NCBI RefSeq assembly: GCF_001510895.1
Contig: NZ_LPWA01000102.1
Span: 1 to 64,000 of the forward strand
Source of the DNA: Mesorhizobium loti
Lineage (GTDB): Bacteria > Pseudomonadota > Alphaproteobacteria > Rhizobiales > Rhizobiaceae
DNA: 64,000 nucleotides
Direction: 5' to 3'
Shown: in pieces, positions 44,711 through 54,486 of the stretch
Position numbering within the stretch: position 1 is the first letter of the stretch
Layout: every line of letters starts with the position of its first letter
Notes under the pieces: model-generated
What the model was told of the DNA's origin: nothing
The model's database searches: none
The model's input: the letters and a program-made list of their open reading frames with translations, nothing else
Translations under genes and position numbers: made by a program

Positions 44711-46963
44711 ATGGCGAACCGCAGAGACAGTCGCATCGAACCGAGCTTCGAGGGTTCGCCGCGGGCGAAATCCTCCGACGGCTTTTCGGTCAGCGAGGAG
44801 GATCGCGTCGTGCCGGCCAATCGCAAATCCGCAGCGAAACGCAAGTCCGCCAAGTCGAAATCCTCGCGTCGCGGCCGCGACCGCAACCGGCGCGGGCTGT
44901 TTTCCATTTTCGGCCGGCTGCTCTATTGGTGCTTCGTGCTCTGCATCTGGGGCGGCATCGCGGTGGCCGGCGTCGTCGTCTATTACGGCGCCAAGATGCC
45001 GGCGGCCACCACCTGGTCGATCCCGGACCGCGCGCCCAACATCAAGATCGTCTCGGTCGACGGGCAGCTCATCGCCAACAGAGGCATGAGCGGCGGCGAG
45101 GCCGTCGGCCTGCATGAAATGTCGCCCTATATTCCCGAGGCCGTCGTCGCCATCGAGGACCGCCGCTTCTATTCGCATTTCGGCATCGACCCGATCGGGC
45201 TGACGCGCGCCATGGTCACCAACGTTCTCGGCAGGCATTTCTCGCAGGGCGGCTCGACGCTGACGCAGCAGCTGGCGAAGAACCTGTTCCTGACGCCGGA
45301 TCGGACGCTGGAGCGCAAGGTGCAGGAAGTGCTGCTTGCGCTTTGGCTCGAGCACAAGCACAGCAAGGACCAGATCCTCGAAATGTACCTCAATCGGGTC
45401 TATTTCGGCTCCGGCGCCTATGGTGTGGAAGCGGCCTCGCGGCGTTATTTCGGCAAGAGCGCACGCGACGTCTCGCTGTCGGAGGCAGCGCTTCTCGCCG
45501 GCCTCTTGAAGGCGCCGTCGCGGCTTTCGCCGGCGCGCGACCCGAAGGCGGCGGAAGAGCGCGCGCAGCTCGTGCTCGCCGCCATGCGCGAGGAAGGCAA
45601 GATCAGCGACAAGGAATACAAGGTGGCGCTCAGCGCCCCGGCGACGCGCTCGCCGTCCTACTGGACCGGCTCAGAGAACTATGTCGCCGACACGGTCATG
45701 GAGGAACTGCCCGACCTTATCGGCGACGTGCGCGGCGACATCGTCATCGACACCACCGTCGACCTCACGCTGCAGAAGCTTGCCGAGCAGTCGATACGCC
45801 GGCTGATCGACGAGAGCGGCAAGAAGCTCAACGTCACGCAAGGCGCTTTGGTGTCGATCGACGATTCCGGCGCCGTGCGCGCCATGGTCGGTGGCTACGA
45901 CTATTCGACCAGCCAGTTCGACCGCGCCTCGGAAGCGCGGCGGCAGCCAGGCTCCGCCTTCAAGCCGTTCGTCTACATGGCGGCGCTCGAGGCCGGCCGC
46001 ACGCCAGACAGCGTGCGCAACGACGCCCCGATCAAAATAGGCAAGTGGACGCCCGACAATTACGGCGGCAAATATTATGGCAAGGTGACGCTGGCCACCG
46101 CGCTGGCGAAGTCGCTCAACTCGGTCGCGGCGCAGCTCACCATGGAAGTCGGCCCCGACGCAGTGGTCGAGGCGGCGCATCGCATGGGCATCCAGTCCGA
46201 TCTGCAGTCGAACACCTCGATCGCGCTCGGCACGTCGGAGGTGACGCCGCTGGAACTGACCTCCGCCTATGTGCCTTTCGCCAATGGCGGCTACAAGCCC
46301 GATGTCCATTTCATAAGCCGCGTCACCACGGCCGGCGGCAAGGTGCTCTACGAGAACAATGGCGGCAGCGCGCCGCGCGTCATCAAGGCCGACATCGTCG
46401 GCATGATGAATTCGATGATGACGGGCACGGTCGAAGTCGGCACCGCCAAGAAAGCGGCCTTCAACTGGCCCTCGGCCGGCAAGACCGGCACCAGCCAGAA
46501 TTCGCGCGACGCCTGGTTCGTCGGCTATACGGCCAACCTCACCACCGGCGTGTGGTTCGGCAATGACGACGGCAGCCCGATGAAGAAGGTCACCGGCGGC
46601 GCGCTGCCGGCGCAGGCCTGGCACGAGTTCATGGTGGCGGCGCATGAAGGCGTGCCGGTCAGGCCGCTGCCCGGCACATGGAAGTCGACGCCGCCCGATA
46701 CGGTCGTGCCGGACGAGATTCCTTCGGCTGACGCGTCACAGCCGCCGCCGGCACCGCCGGCGCCGGTCGGCCAGTCGGCGCCCGTCGCCCAGGCGCCCGC
46801 ACGGCAGGCGCGTCCGGCCCAGACCGTCGATGCCGACGGCTTCGGCATGCCAAGCGACGGCGGCACCACCGCGTCGGTCGGGCATCCGGTGCCGCCCGGC
46901 GACGTCGGCGGTCCGAAGAAGCGGCGGCAGACGTCGATCCTCGATATCCTCAGCGGTGGCTAG
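44711..46963 (+). CDS. bifunctional penicillin-binding protein 1A family
   Basis: 750 residues. A charged cytoplasmic N-terminus (about 65 residues) leads to one membrane segment (YWCFVLCIWGGIAVAGVVVY). The glycosyltransferase domain has VVAIEDRRFYSHFGIDPIGL, with the catalytic Glu near residue 149, then QGGSTLTQQLAKNLFL. The transpeptidase domain has the Ser-x-x-Lys motif in RRQPGSAFKPFVYMAALEAG near residue 415 and KTGTS near residue 590 (SAGKTGTSQNSRDAWFVGYT). The Pro/Ala-rich C-terminus (PPPAPPAPVGQSAPVAQAPA) is probably disordered. It builds peptidoglycan at the inner membrane. It is the first core gene beyond the island and is followed by a clean hairpin. Confidence 0.95.
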   Translation: MANRRDSRIEPSFEGSPRAKSSDGFSVSEEDRVVPANRKSAAKRKSAKSKSSRRGRDRNRRGLFSIFGRLLYWCFVLCIWGGIAVAGVVVYYGAKMPAATTWSIPDRAPNIKIVSVDGQLIANRGMSGGEAVGLHEMSPYIPEAVVAIEDRRFYSHFGIDPIGLTRAMVTNVLGRHFSQGGSTLTQQLAKNLFLTPDRTLERKVQEVLLALWLEHKHSKDQILEMYLNRVYFGSGAYGVEAASRRYFGKSARDVSLSEAALLAGLLKAPSRLSPARDPKAAEERAQLVLAAMREEGKISDKEYKVALSAPATRSPSYWTGSENYVADTVMEELPDLIGDVRGDIVIDTTVDLTLQKLAEQSIRRLIDESGKKLNVTQGALVSIDDSGAVRAMVGGYDYSTSQFDRASEARRQPGSAFKPFVYMAALEAGRTPDSVRNDAPIKIGKWTPDNYGGKYYGKVTLATALAKSLNSVAAQLTMEVGPDAVVEAAHRMGIQSDLQSNTSIALGTSEVTPLELTSAYVPFANGGYKPDVHFISRVTTAGGKVLYENNGGSAPRVIKADIVGMMNSMMTGTVEVGTAKKAAFNWPSAGKTGTSQNSRDAWFVGYTANLTTGVWFGNDDGSPMKKVTGGALPAQAWHEFMVAAHEGVPVRPLPGTWKSTPPDTVVPDEIPSADASQPPPAPPAPVGQSAPVAQAPARQARPAQTVDADGFGMPSDGGTTASVGHPVPPGDVGGPKKRRQTSILDILSGG

Positions 46964-46972
46964 AGCCTGATC

Positions 46973-46992
46973 CATCCCGATAAATCGGGATG
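46973..46992 (+). terminator. hairpin after the PBP1A gene
   Basis: CATCCCGA and TCGGGATG pair perfectly around TAAA, nine bases after the stop codon. The downstream sequence contains GCTTTTCTGTTT. Probable transcription terminator. Confidence 0.65.
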
Positions 46993-47012
46993 GGGCACTA
47001 GCTTTTCTGTTT

Positions 47013-47060
47013 GACCATGATCTTTTCCGAAACCGGGCCCCACCTTTCGGGATCATGGTC
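47013..47060. repeat. rhizobial palindromic intergenic repeat
   Basis: GACCATGATCTTTTCCGAAA and TTTCGGGATCATGGTC are inverted ends around CCGGGCCCCACC. This is recognisably the short palindromic repeat (GCATGATC...GATCATGC type) scattered between genes in Mesorhizobium and relatives. It lies between the PBP1A terminator and the SDR gene. Confidence 0.6.
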
Positions 47061-47126
47061 CAGCCGGCAACTCGCCTCTCGCCATGACAGTCGCGTTCGG
47101 CTACATGTCCGGCCGGAGATCAAGCC

Positions 47127-47876
47127 ATGGCCGAGACCGACAGCAGAAAAACCATCGTGCTCACCGGCGCCAGCCGCGGCATCGGCCATGCGACCGTAAA
47201 ACGCTTCTCACGCGAGGGCTGGCGCGTCATCACCTGCTCGCGCCAGGCTTTTGCCGAGGATTGTCCGTGGCCGGCCGGCCCTGAGGACCACATCAAGGTC
47301 GATCTCGCCGACCAGGAAGATGTCGGCATCGCCGTCTCCGAAATCCGCCACCGGCTGGAAGCGCATGGCGGGCAGTTGCATGCGCTGGTCAACAATGCCG
47401 GCATCTCGCCGAAACTGAAGGACGGCGGCCGGATGAACTCGATCGACACGCCCATGCATGTTTGGCGCGACGTGTTCCAGGTCAATTTCTTCGCCCCGAT
47501 CATGCTGGCGAGGGGCCTGTTCAAGGAACTTGCCGCCGCCAAGGGCTCGATCGTCAACGTCACCTCGATTGCCGGCAGCCGGGTGCATCCGTTCGCCGGC
47601 ACGGCCTATGCGACATCGAAAGCGGCGCTCGGTTCGCTGACGCGCGAGATGGCGCATGACTTCGGCCCGCATGGCATCCGCGTCAACGCGATCGCGCCGG
47701 GCGAGATCGACACTGCGATCCTGTCTCCCGGCACCGACAAGATCGTCGAAACGATCCCGCTGAGGCGCCTCGGCGCTACGGCGGAAGTCGCCGACATCAT
47801 CTTCTTCCTGTGCTCGGGCCAGGCCTCCTACGTGACCGGTTCGGAAATCCACATCAACGGCGGCCAGCACGTGTAA
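47127..47876 (+). CDS. short-chain dehydrogenase/reductase
   Basis: 249 residues, a classical SDR. The cofactor motif is VLTGASRGIGHATVKRFSRE (TGxxxGxG), followed by LHALVNNAGISPK (NNAG), the catalytic Ser in IVNVTSIAGSRVH and the YxxxK motif in TAYATSKAALGSLTREMAHD. It ends with the usual SYVTGSEIHINGGQHV. The substrate is unknown; the family includes 3-ketoacyl reductases and sugar or alcohol dehydrogenases. It stands alone, convergent with the oxidoreductase gene at 47898. Confidence 0.9.
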   Translation: MAETDSRKTIVLTGASRGIGHATVKRFSREGWRVITCSRQAFAEDCPWPAGPEDHIKVDLADQEDVGIAVSEIRHRLEAHGGQLHALVNNAGISPKLKDGGRMNSIDTPMHVWRDVFQVNFFAPIMLARGLFKELAAAKGSIVNVTSIAGSRVHPFAGTAYATSKAALGSLTREMAHDFGPHGIRVNAIAPGEIDTAILSPGTDKIVETIPLRRLGATAEVADIIFFLCSGQASYVTGSEIHINGGQHV

Positions 47877-47897
47877 GGGGCCTAATTTAAAGGCTGT

Positions 47898-48818
47898 TCA
47901 TCCGGCTATGGTGAGAACAGCCTTGCCGCTGATGCTGCGCTGCCGCAGCGCGTCCAGGGCTTGGGCGATGTCTGTCCACGGCACGGTCAAGGCCACGCGG
48001 GTTTCCAGCCGGCCGGCCGCGACCAGAGCGAGCAGCGAGGCGATGTCCGCGCCGATGCCCGAGCCAGAAGTGTAGTAGGCGAAAGTCTGCAGCCTTGCCC
48101 CCTCGTGACCCGGAACGAACTGGCGGAATCCGACGGGCGTGAGCTCGCCACTGCTCGAACCGAACATGACGATGGTCCCGCCAGGTGCGACGCGTTCGAT
48201 TGCATGTGCGAGGCTTTCACCGCCGACCGACTCGGTGATCAGCGAAAACGGCCCTTTGGCCAGCTCGATCGACTCGACCACCTGCTCGGCACCCAGGCGA
48301 CGGAGATCCTCGCCGTGCCGGGAGGCGGCGATTGCGGTCACGCGCCCGCCCTGCTGATGGGCGATCTGGATCTGGAAACGGCCGACCGCGCCACTTGCAC
48401 CGGTGATCAGGACCTGCTGGCCGGTCAGGTCACCGCCATGGCGCAACGTCCTCAGCGCCGTCGTGCCCGCGACCGGAAGCGTGGCTGCGGCCGCGAAACT
48501 GACGTTGTCCGGCAGGGCGGCGAGCCGGTCGGTCGAAACGGCGACACGTTCGGCCCAGCCGGACTGGTCGACCAAGGCCGCAACCCGGGTGCCCGCGGCT
48601 GGGCCGGAGCCGTCGGGTGCTGCGCGGTCGACAATTCCAACGACGTCCTGGCCGGGTATGAAGCCGTTCGGACGGATGGCTAGCAGGCGCAATTCGCCGC
48701 GGTTCAACGAGGTTGCGTGGACCGAGACAAGCGCCTCGTTCGCCAAGGGCTGAGGTTCCTCGAACTCGGCGAGTTTCACGCCGGAGGCGCTGTCGGGAGA
48801 CGTGACCAGGGCGAGCAT
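47898..48818 (-). CDS. zinc-free MDR family quinone oxidoreductase
   Basis: 306 residues of the medium-chain reductase superfamily. The N-terminal GroES-like domain has VSVHATSLNRGELRLLAIRP and GFIPGQDVVGIVD; the Rossmann fold has QQVLITGASGAVGRFQIQIA. No structural zinc cysteines are seen, so it is the NADPH:quinone or enoyl reductase branch. A divergent AraC-type regulator starts 135 bases away, and a large palindrome lies between them, so it is probably controlled by that regulator. Confidence 0.9.
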   Translation of the reverse strand: MLALVTSPDSASGVKLAEFEEPQPLANEALVSVHATSLNRGELRLLAIRPNGFIPGQDVVGIVDRAAPDGSGPAAGTRVAALVDQSGWAERVAVSTDRLAALPDNVSFAAAATLPVAGTTALRTLRHGGDLTGQQVLITGASGAVGRFQIQIAHQQGGRVTAIAASRHGEDLRRLGAEQVVESIELAKGPFSLITESVGGESLAHAIERVAPGGTIVMFGSSSGELTPVGFRQFVPGHEGARLQTFAYYTSGSGIGADIASLLALVAAGRLETRVALTVPWTDIAQALDALRQRSISGKAVLTIAG

Positions 48819-48914
48819 GGGTAATACCTTCTTGCTGGTTTGCGCGGCGTCAACGCGATCAACTGCCGCCCGCCATGCACAAACCGGAGCCTATCGGCTT
48901 CCCCGGTTGAAGAA

Positions 48915-48943
48915 TTTAGCTATCATGGCATTTGATCGCTAAA
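48915..48943. promoter_or_regulatory. palindrome between the oxidoreductase and AraC genes
   Basis: TTTAGCTATCA and TGATCGCTAAA are inverted around TGGCATT, with one mismatch in the 11-base arms. It lies 10 bases before the AraC-type start codon and in the divergent promoter region, so it is a candidate operator for both genes. Confidence 0.5.
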
Positions 48944-48953
48944 AGTCGTCATC

Positions 48954-49760
48954 ATGAGACAAGCTCTTCGCTGGCCCTGGCCCGATTTCGACGTCGACAA
49001 TGTGCTGGCGCCAGCAATTGCGGTGCGCGTCGACGTCACCGGGAACCGGACTGAAGTGCCCGAGCACTGGCACCGCAAAGGGCAACTCGTCTTTGCGCTC
49101 GGCGGCGGCGTCACTTGCCGCGTTCCCAGCGGGTTTTGGATGGTGCCGCCGCATTGCGGTGTGTGGATTCCGAGCCGCATGGAGCACAGCAATATCGCGA
49201 CGGCCAATGCGTGGATTTTCTTCGTCTATATCGAGCCGGGCGCGGCCGAACTGCCGGACCGGTGCTGCACGCTGTCGATCTCGCCGCTGCTGCGCGAACT
49301 GATCATCGAGCTGTCCGACTGCGCGCCGGACGATGCGAGGTGCGATTTCCTGGGAAGGATCCTGCTCGCCGAGCTGCCGCTTATGCCTGTCCAGCAGTTG
49401 CATCTGCCGATCTCGTCCGAGCCGCGCTTGAGGCGGATCGCCGAAGCGCTGGCGGAAAGTCCCGCCGATCGCAGCACGCTGGCGGAGTGGGCCAGCCGCG
49501 TTGCGCTGAGCGAGAGCAGTCTCGCCCGTCTCGTGGTCAAGGAGACGGGGCTGAGCTTCGGACGCTGGCGCCAGCAATTGCACTTGATCGTTGCGATACG
49601 AGAGCTGGCCGCCGGCGCCAGCGTGCAGCAGGTTTCGGCCGACCTCGGCTATGAATCGGTCACCGCTTTCATCACCATGTTCAGGAAGGCGCTCGGCAAG
49701 CCGCCGGCGAAGTATCTCAGCGACATCGCGCAAAACGGCGGGTCCGCGTTCGTCGCTTGA
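48954..49760 (+). CDS. AraC-family transcriptional regulator
   Basis: 268 residues. The N-terminal cupin-like sensor domain has VPEHWHRKGQLVFALGGGVT and VWIPSRMEHSNIATANAWIF. The C-terminal AraC DNA-binding domain has two helix-turn-helices (LAEWASRVALSESSLARLVV, then VQQVSADLGYESVTAFITMF) and ends RKALGKPPAKYLS. It is divergent from the oxidoreductase gene and most likely activates it. Confidence 0.9.
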   Translation: MRQALRWPWPDFDVDNVLAPAIAVRVDVTGNRTEVPEHWHRKGQLVFALGGGVTCRVPSGFWMVPPHCGVWIPSRMEHSNIATANAWIFFVYIEPGAAELPDRCCTLSISPLLRELIIELSDCAPDDARCDFLGRILLAELPLMPVQQLHLPISSEPRLRRIAEALAESPADRSTLAEWASRVALSESSLARLVVKETGLSFGRWRQQLHLIVAIRELAAGASVQQVSADLGYESVTAFITMFRKALGKPPAKYLSDIAQNGGSAFVA

Positions 49761-49828
49761 TCGGCCCGCTTGCGGGCGAACGGAGATTGACAAGCACCCC
49801 GCTGCCGAGGGCCTCCTTGCGCGACCGC

Positions 49829-51587
49829 TTACGCAGGTGCCTGGGCCGTCACCACCTCGACGATGCCGCGCGCGATCTCGCGCTCGCCCATGATCACCGT
49901 GTCGGCGCCGAGCCCTTTCAAATGCTCGACCTCGGCGTCGGAATGGGCACGGGCAATGACGCTTATGCCGGGATTGGCTGTGCGGGCTCGAAGCACGATC
50001 TGCCCGGCCTCGAAGGCATTGGGAATGGCGAGGATCAGCCGCTTCGCGCCTTCCGGATTGGCGGCAGAGAAAACTTCGGCATTGGCGGCGTTGCCGGCCA
50101 CCGTCTCGACGCCATCGTCCCTGAGCTTCGCCAGCGTCTTGTCGCATCCTCGATGACCAGAAAGGGCAGGCCGGCTTCCTTCAGCGCGGCCCCCACGAGG
50201 CTGCCGACACGGCCATAGCCGACCAGGATCGAATGATCGGTGAGCGCCGTCCGCGGCGGCGGGCCGTCTTCCTTTTCCGGAGTAGCCACCACCGAAGCCA
50301 CGTGACCCGGCTCGGTCGCCGGACCGATCGGCCTTGCCTCCTCGGGCGCAGCGGCCTTGCCGGCACGCTTTTCCAACCATGCTTCATCCAGTCGACAATG
50401 AGGAACATCAGCGGGTTGAGGAGGATCGACAGGATGGCGCCGGCGAGGATCAGGTCGCGGCCCTGCTCGGGCAGCAGCTTCAAGCCGACGCCGAGCTCGG
50501 CCAGGATGAAGGAGAATTCGCCGATCTGCGCGAGGCTGGCCGAGATCATCAGTGCCGTCGCGATCGGATAGCGGAAGGCGATCACGATGACGAAGGCGGC
50601 GAGCGACTTGCCGATGACGATGATGGCAAGCGTGGCCAGGATCGGCAAGCCGTTGCTGATCAGGCTGAACGGATCGAACAGCATGCCGACCGAGACGAAG
50701 AACAGCACGGAAAAAGCATCGCGCAGCGGCAGCGATTCCTCGGCCGCGCGATGGCTGAGCTCGGACTCGCTCATGATCATGCCGGCGAAAAAGGCACCGA
50801 GCGCCAGCGAGACGCCGAACAGCTTTGCCGCGCCGAAGGCGACGCCGAGCGCGATCGCCAGCACCGAGAGCCGGAACAGCTCGCGCGAGCCGGTATGGGC
50901 GACATAGTGCAGGATCCACGGGATGACCCTGCGTCCGACCACCAGCATGACGGCGACGAAGGCGGCGACCTTGGCCAGCGTCATGCCGACGACGCCCCAT
51001 ATGCCGTAGCTGGCGGGCAGCGAGAGCAGGCTCGCATGGTCGTCGGCCTGCGGCTGGCCGCCGAGCACGCCGGCGAGCGCCGGCAAAAGCACCAGCGCCA
51101 GCACCATGGCCAGATCCTCGACGATCAGCCAGCCGACGGCGATGCGGCCGCGCTCTGTCTCGATCAGTCGGCGCTCCTGCATGGCGCGCAGCAGCACGAC
51201 GGTCGAGGCGACGGAAAGCGCCAGGCCGAAGACCAGGCCGGCGCCCAAGGACCAGCCGAGCAGCCAGGCCAAGCCGACGCCGAGCAGCGTGGCAAAGCCG
51301 ATCTGCACGACGGCGCCGGGCACGGCGATCGCGCGAACCGACAGAAGATCCTTCAGCGAAAAATGCAGGCCGACGCCGAACATCAAGAGGATGACGCCGA
51401 TCTCGGCCAGTTCGTTGGCGAGGCTGGCGTCGGCGACAAAGCCCGGCGTGTTCGGCCCGACCAGGACGCCGGCTACCAGATAGCCGACCAGCGGCGGGAT
51501 GCGAAAACGGTTGGCCAATGCTCCGAAGACGAAAGCAAGCCCCAAACCGGCGACGATGGTGGCGATAAGGGGCGTGTCATGCGGCAT
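49829..51587 (-). pseudogene. KefB/YbaL-type cation:proton antiporter with two homopolymer frameshifts
   Basis: From the ATG at 51587 the first frame encodes a CPA2 antiporter domain with about 12 membrane segments (LANRFRIPPLVGYLVAGVLV, LLMFGVGLHFSLKDLL, SVASTVVLLRAM, ASLAQIGEFSFILAELGVGL) up to IVDWMKHG. At about 50377 a GGG run reads GG and coding continues in the next frame (LEKRAGKAAAPEEA, then DHSILVGYGRVGSLVGAALK, the start of the TrkA-N domain). At about 50146 a GG reads G, and the third frame completes TrkA-N (DKTLAKLRDDGVETVAGNAA, RARTANPGISVIARAHSDAE). All domains are present, so sequencing error is a strong possibility. The intact protein would be a K+/H+ antiporter with a nucleotide-sensing domain. 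Confidence 0.88.
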
Positions 51588-51804
51588 GGTCTATGGAGCG
51601 CCTTTCAGAAATTGCGATGTCGGATAAGCGCCGCCCGAGGCCGCCGCCCTTCGCAATATGGTGGAGAGCGCCGCGATGATGCAACCGCCGCCGCGCAGAA
51701 ATCGGCGCCGGGGCTGGCTTGCATAAGAAAAATGGCAATAGCCGGTGAGCCTGCCGCGCCCTATCGACACGGCATGGCGTAAAATGGCCTCACCGGCAGG
51801 TGGC

Positions 51805-52242
51805 TCAGGCAGCCTGAAGCAGCTTCTCGATCTCGAAGACGGTGTGGTTGGTCAATGTCTTCGGTATCTCCGCCTTCACCTTGTCGCAGACTTCCTTGTG
51901 CAGCTTCTGCCGCATCTCGCCGAGCACCTGCGGCGGCGCGATCAGCACGATCTCGTCGAAGTCGCCCCGATGCGCGAGCTTGTAGAGCCGGTCGGCAATA
52001 TCGTCGGCAAAACGTTCCTTGCCGAGGCGATGCCAGTCGGTCTCTTCAATGGCGCTGCGGGGCCCTTCAGCGTAGCGGCCCGGCTTGTCGGTGCCTTGCT
52101 CCCGGGTGGCCGGGTTTTCCTGTTCCATTTCCTGCACGACCTGCAGGTTCGGATATTTGGTATCGCCCTCGTTGCGGAGGAAAAGCGCCTTTTCGCCGTC
52201 AGCCACGATAACCCAAAGATCATGTTTCAGCCTGATGCTCAT
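51805..52242 (-). CDS. host attachment family protein
   Basis: 145 residues from ATG 52242, chosen for the AAGGAGGAG just upstream; an in-frame ATG at 52323 lacks a ribosome site. It starts LKHDLWVIVADGEKALFLRN, contains HRLGKERFADDIADRLYKLA and FDEIVLIAPPQVLGEMRQKL, and ends TNHTVFEIEKLLQAA. This matches the family annotated as protein required for attachment to host cells, first described in Agrobacterium-like bacteria. It is related in fold to eRF1/Dom34-type domains and its biochemical role is unclear. Confidence 0.85.
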   Translation of the reverse strand: MSIRLKHDLWVIVADGEKALFLRNEGDTKYPNLQVVQEMEQENPATREQGTDKPGRYAEGPRSAIEETDWHRLGKERFADDIADRLYKLAHRGDFDEIVLIAPPQVLGEMRQKLHKEVCDKVKAEIPKTLTNHTVFEIEKLLQAA

Positions 52243-52421
52243 ACGCTCCTCCTTTTCAGCTTCCGGGCCTGTCGACCGAGCTTCAAAATGCGACCCGTCG
52301 GCAGGGATGTGATCGCTAGCCAAACGTGCCGCCGAGCGTGATTGTTCCAGCCAATGACGACGGCTCGATCATCCATTGCTACGCGCATCGACCGGCCGCT
52401 CGCCGAGGTCACGGCTTTAAT

Positions 52422-52436
52422 CTACTAACTTAGTAG
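52422..52436. promoter_or_regulatory. palindrome upstream of the sulfur assimilation operon
   Basis: CTACTAA and TTAGTAG are perfect inverted repeats around one C, 238 bases before the cysG start and within the only sizeable spacer (52243-52673) upstream of the operon. It is a candidate operator for a sulfur-responsive regulator. A second weak hairpin, GCCAGgcgaggtgtCTGGC, lies near 52503. I see nothing else in the spacer. Confidence 0.5.
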
Positions 52437-52673
52437 AAATTAGAAAAAACTGTTTTGTCGTTAAGGCCGGGCAGCGCTAAAAAATACGCCAGATCAATGG
52501 GTGCCAGGCGAGGTGTCTGGCTACCTTAGGCTTCGGTGTAGAATTTTTTTCTCTTGCCTTTCGCTGTTGCGAAAAAGCGATTGCCTGCCTCGGAGGGATG
52601 CGCGAGTGCTTGCCTTCTGGTTTTTGCTGCGCCCGCGTAAAACTGCCAAACTGTTTAACTATTGCTTATCGCC

Positions 52674-54138
52674 ATGTCGTCAGCCAACGCCAAGCTCAAC
52701 GCTTTCCCCGTCTTCGTGCGGGTCGACGGCGAAGCTGTGGCTATTGTCGGCAACGGCGAGGAGGCGCTTGCCAGCGAGGTTGCTTGCGCAGTCGAGCGCT
52801 TCGCTGCGCATCATTGCCGACGATGCCAATGCGGAGCTGCTTGCGTTGATCGCAACCGCTGGCGCCATCCATATTGATGCCGCCTATGATACCGCGCAGA
52901 TCGAAGGCGCGGCCATGGTGTTCGCCGCCAGCGGCGACGAGGCGCTCGATCGCCGCGTCGCCGAGGACGCGCGCCGGCTGGGCATCCCGGTCAATGCCGT
53001 GGACCGGCCGGAGCTCTGCGATTTCTTCACTCCGGCGCTGGTCAACCGGGCGCCGGTCGCCATCGCCATCGGCACCGAGGGCGCCGGGCCGGTGCTCGCG
53101 CAGCTGCTGCGCGTACGCATCGAGCGCATGCTGTCGCCGTCGCTCGGCCGGCTGGCAGCCTTGGCGGCTTCGTTCCGTACCGCCGCCGAGCGGCTGCCGA
53201 AGGGCAATCGCCGCCGTCGTTTCTGGAGCGACTTCTTCGCCGGTGCTCCGGCCAGGGCGATTGAGGCTGGAGAGTTCGCCATGGCGCATGATGCGGCGCT
53301 CGACCTTCTGACTTCGAACGCGTCGACGGCAGGTCATATCGCGCTGGTCGGCGCCGGTCCGGGCGCGGAGGATCTGTTGACGCTGCGCGCCCACCGGCTG
53401 CTCATGGAAGCGGACGCGATCGTCTATGACGCGCTGGTGCCGGAGGCGATCGTCGCCATGGGCCGCCGCGACGCCGAGCGCCTGCCTGTCGGCAAGCGCA
53501 AGGGCTGCCATTCCAAGAGCCAGGAAGAGATCAATGCCCTGCTCATCAAGCTTGGCCGCGCCGGCAAGCGGGTGGTGCGGCTGAAGTCGGGCGATCCGCT
53601 GGTGTTCGGCCGCGCCGGCGAGGAAATGGCGGCGCTGCGCGAAGCCGGCATCGCCTATGAAGTGGTCCCGGGCGTCACTGCCGCCTTCGCCGCCGCCGCT
53701 GATTTCGAACTGCCGCTGACGTTGCGTGGCGTGACCTCCTCGATGGTGTTCACCACCGGCCACGACCTCAAGGGCAACTCGCTGCCCGACTGGGCAAAGC
53801 TCGCCATCTCCGGCGCCACAGTCGCCGTCTATATGGGCCGCTCGGTCGCCGCCGAAGTCGCCGGCCGTCTGATCGAAGCCGGGCTGTCGCCGGATACCGC
53901 TGTCGCCGTCGTCGAGAATGCCAGCCTCGGCAATCGCCGCCGCTTCCACGGCACGCTGGCCGACCTGCCGTCGCTGGAGGCGCGTGCCGATCTCACCGGG
54001 CCCGTCATGACGATCATCGGCGACGCGGTCGCCGGCGCCAATTTCGAACGTTCCGAGCCGCTCGCGGCACGTAGGCGTGGAGATACAGGACATGAAGAGG
54101 CAGCCAGCGTTGCGGCCGCCGAAGGAGCACGAGAATGA
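52674..54138 (+). pseudogene. cysG: siroheme synthase CysG with two-base deletion near the N-terminus
   Basis: Begins at ATG 52674 (NAFPVFVRVDGEAVAIVGNG, the dehydrogenase/ferrochelatase NAD site). At about 52757 the family frame is lost: expected GCCAAGGCGAGG reads GCCAGCGAGG, missing one A and one G from two homopolymers. The other frame then continues with ASLRIIADDANAEL and the rest of the Met10-like dehydrogenase domain. From about 53331 comes the uroporphyrinogen III methyltransferase domain (GHIALVGAGPGAEDLLTLRA, VVRLKSGDPLVFGRAGEEMA, EVVPGVTAAFAAAADFELPL). The enzyme makes siroheme for the sulfite reductase encoded two genes downstream. A sequencing error is likely, since sirohaem should be needed. 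The stop overlaps the DUF2849 start. Confidence 0.88.
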
Positions 54139-54440
54139 AAGTTCTGACCGCGAACAGGCTCTCCGACGGCATTGCCGTCTGGTACGCCGATGGCGGCTGG
54201 GCGGAGACAGTCGGCCATGCCGACATCGCCCATGACAAAGCGGCGGAGGACCAGCTGGAAGCGATCGGCACTGCTGCCGCCGCCAACAACGAGGTGGTCG
54301 ACCTAAACCTGATCGACGTCACCGTGGTCGATGGATTGGTCGTGCCGGTGCGGCTGCGCGAGAAGATCCGCGCCGCGGGTCCCACCATCCGCACCGACAT
54401 CGGCAAGCAGGCGAGCCCGGAAGCGGTTCGGGCGGCCTAA
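54135..54440 (+). CDS. DUF2849 protein of the sulfur operon
   Basis: 101 residues (MKVLTANRLSDGIAVWYADG, then NEVVDLNLIDVTVVDGLVVP). It starts in an ATGA overlap with cysG and lies 46 bases before the sulfite reductase gene. DUF2849 proteins are small companions of alphaproteobacterial sulfite reductase genes. A role in the reductase complex or its electron supply is assumed from this constant neighbourhood, not proven. Confidence 0.85.
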   Translation: MKVLTANRLSDGIAVWYADGGWAETVGHADIAHDKAAEDQLEAIGTAAAANNEVVDLNLIDVTVVDGLVVPVRLREKIRAAGPTIRTDIGKQASPEAVRAA

Positions 54441-54486
54441 GGGTTTCAAGGAAAGCAGCGGGCGGACACGCCCTGAAAGACGAAGC

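Noticed and set aside
45343..46645. Alternative frames on both strands within the PBP1A gene
   Set aside because: Low-complexity Arg/Ala products with no motif; PBP1A motifs are continuous in the annotated frame.
50334..51782. Plus-strand frame of 482 codons opposite the antiporter gene
   Set aside because: Very high Gln/Asp/Arg content, no domain, and a clear membrane antiporter on the other strand.
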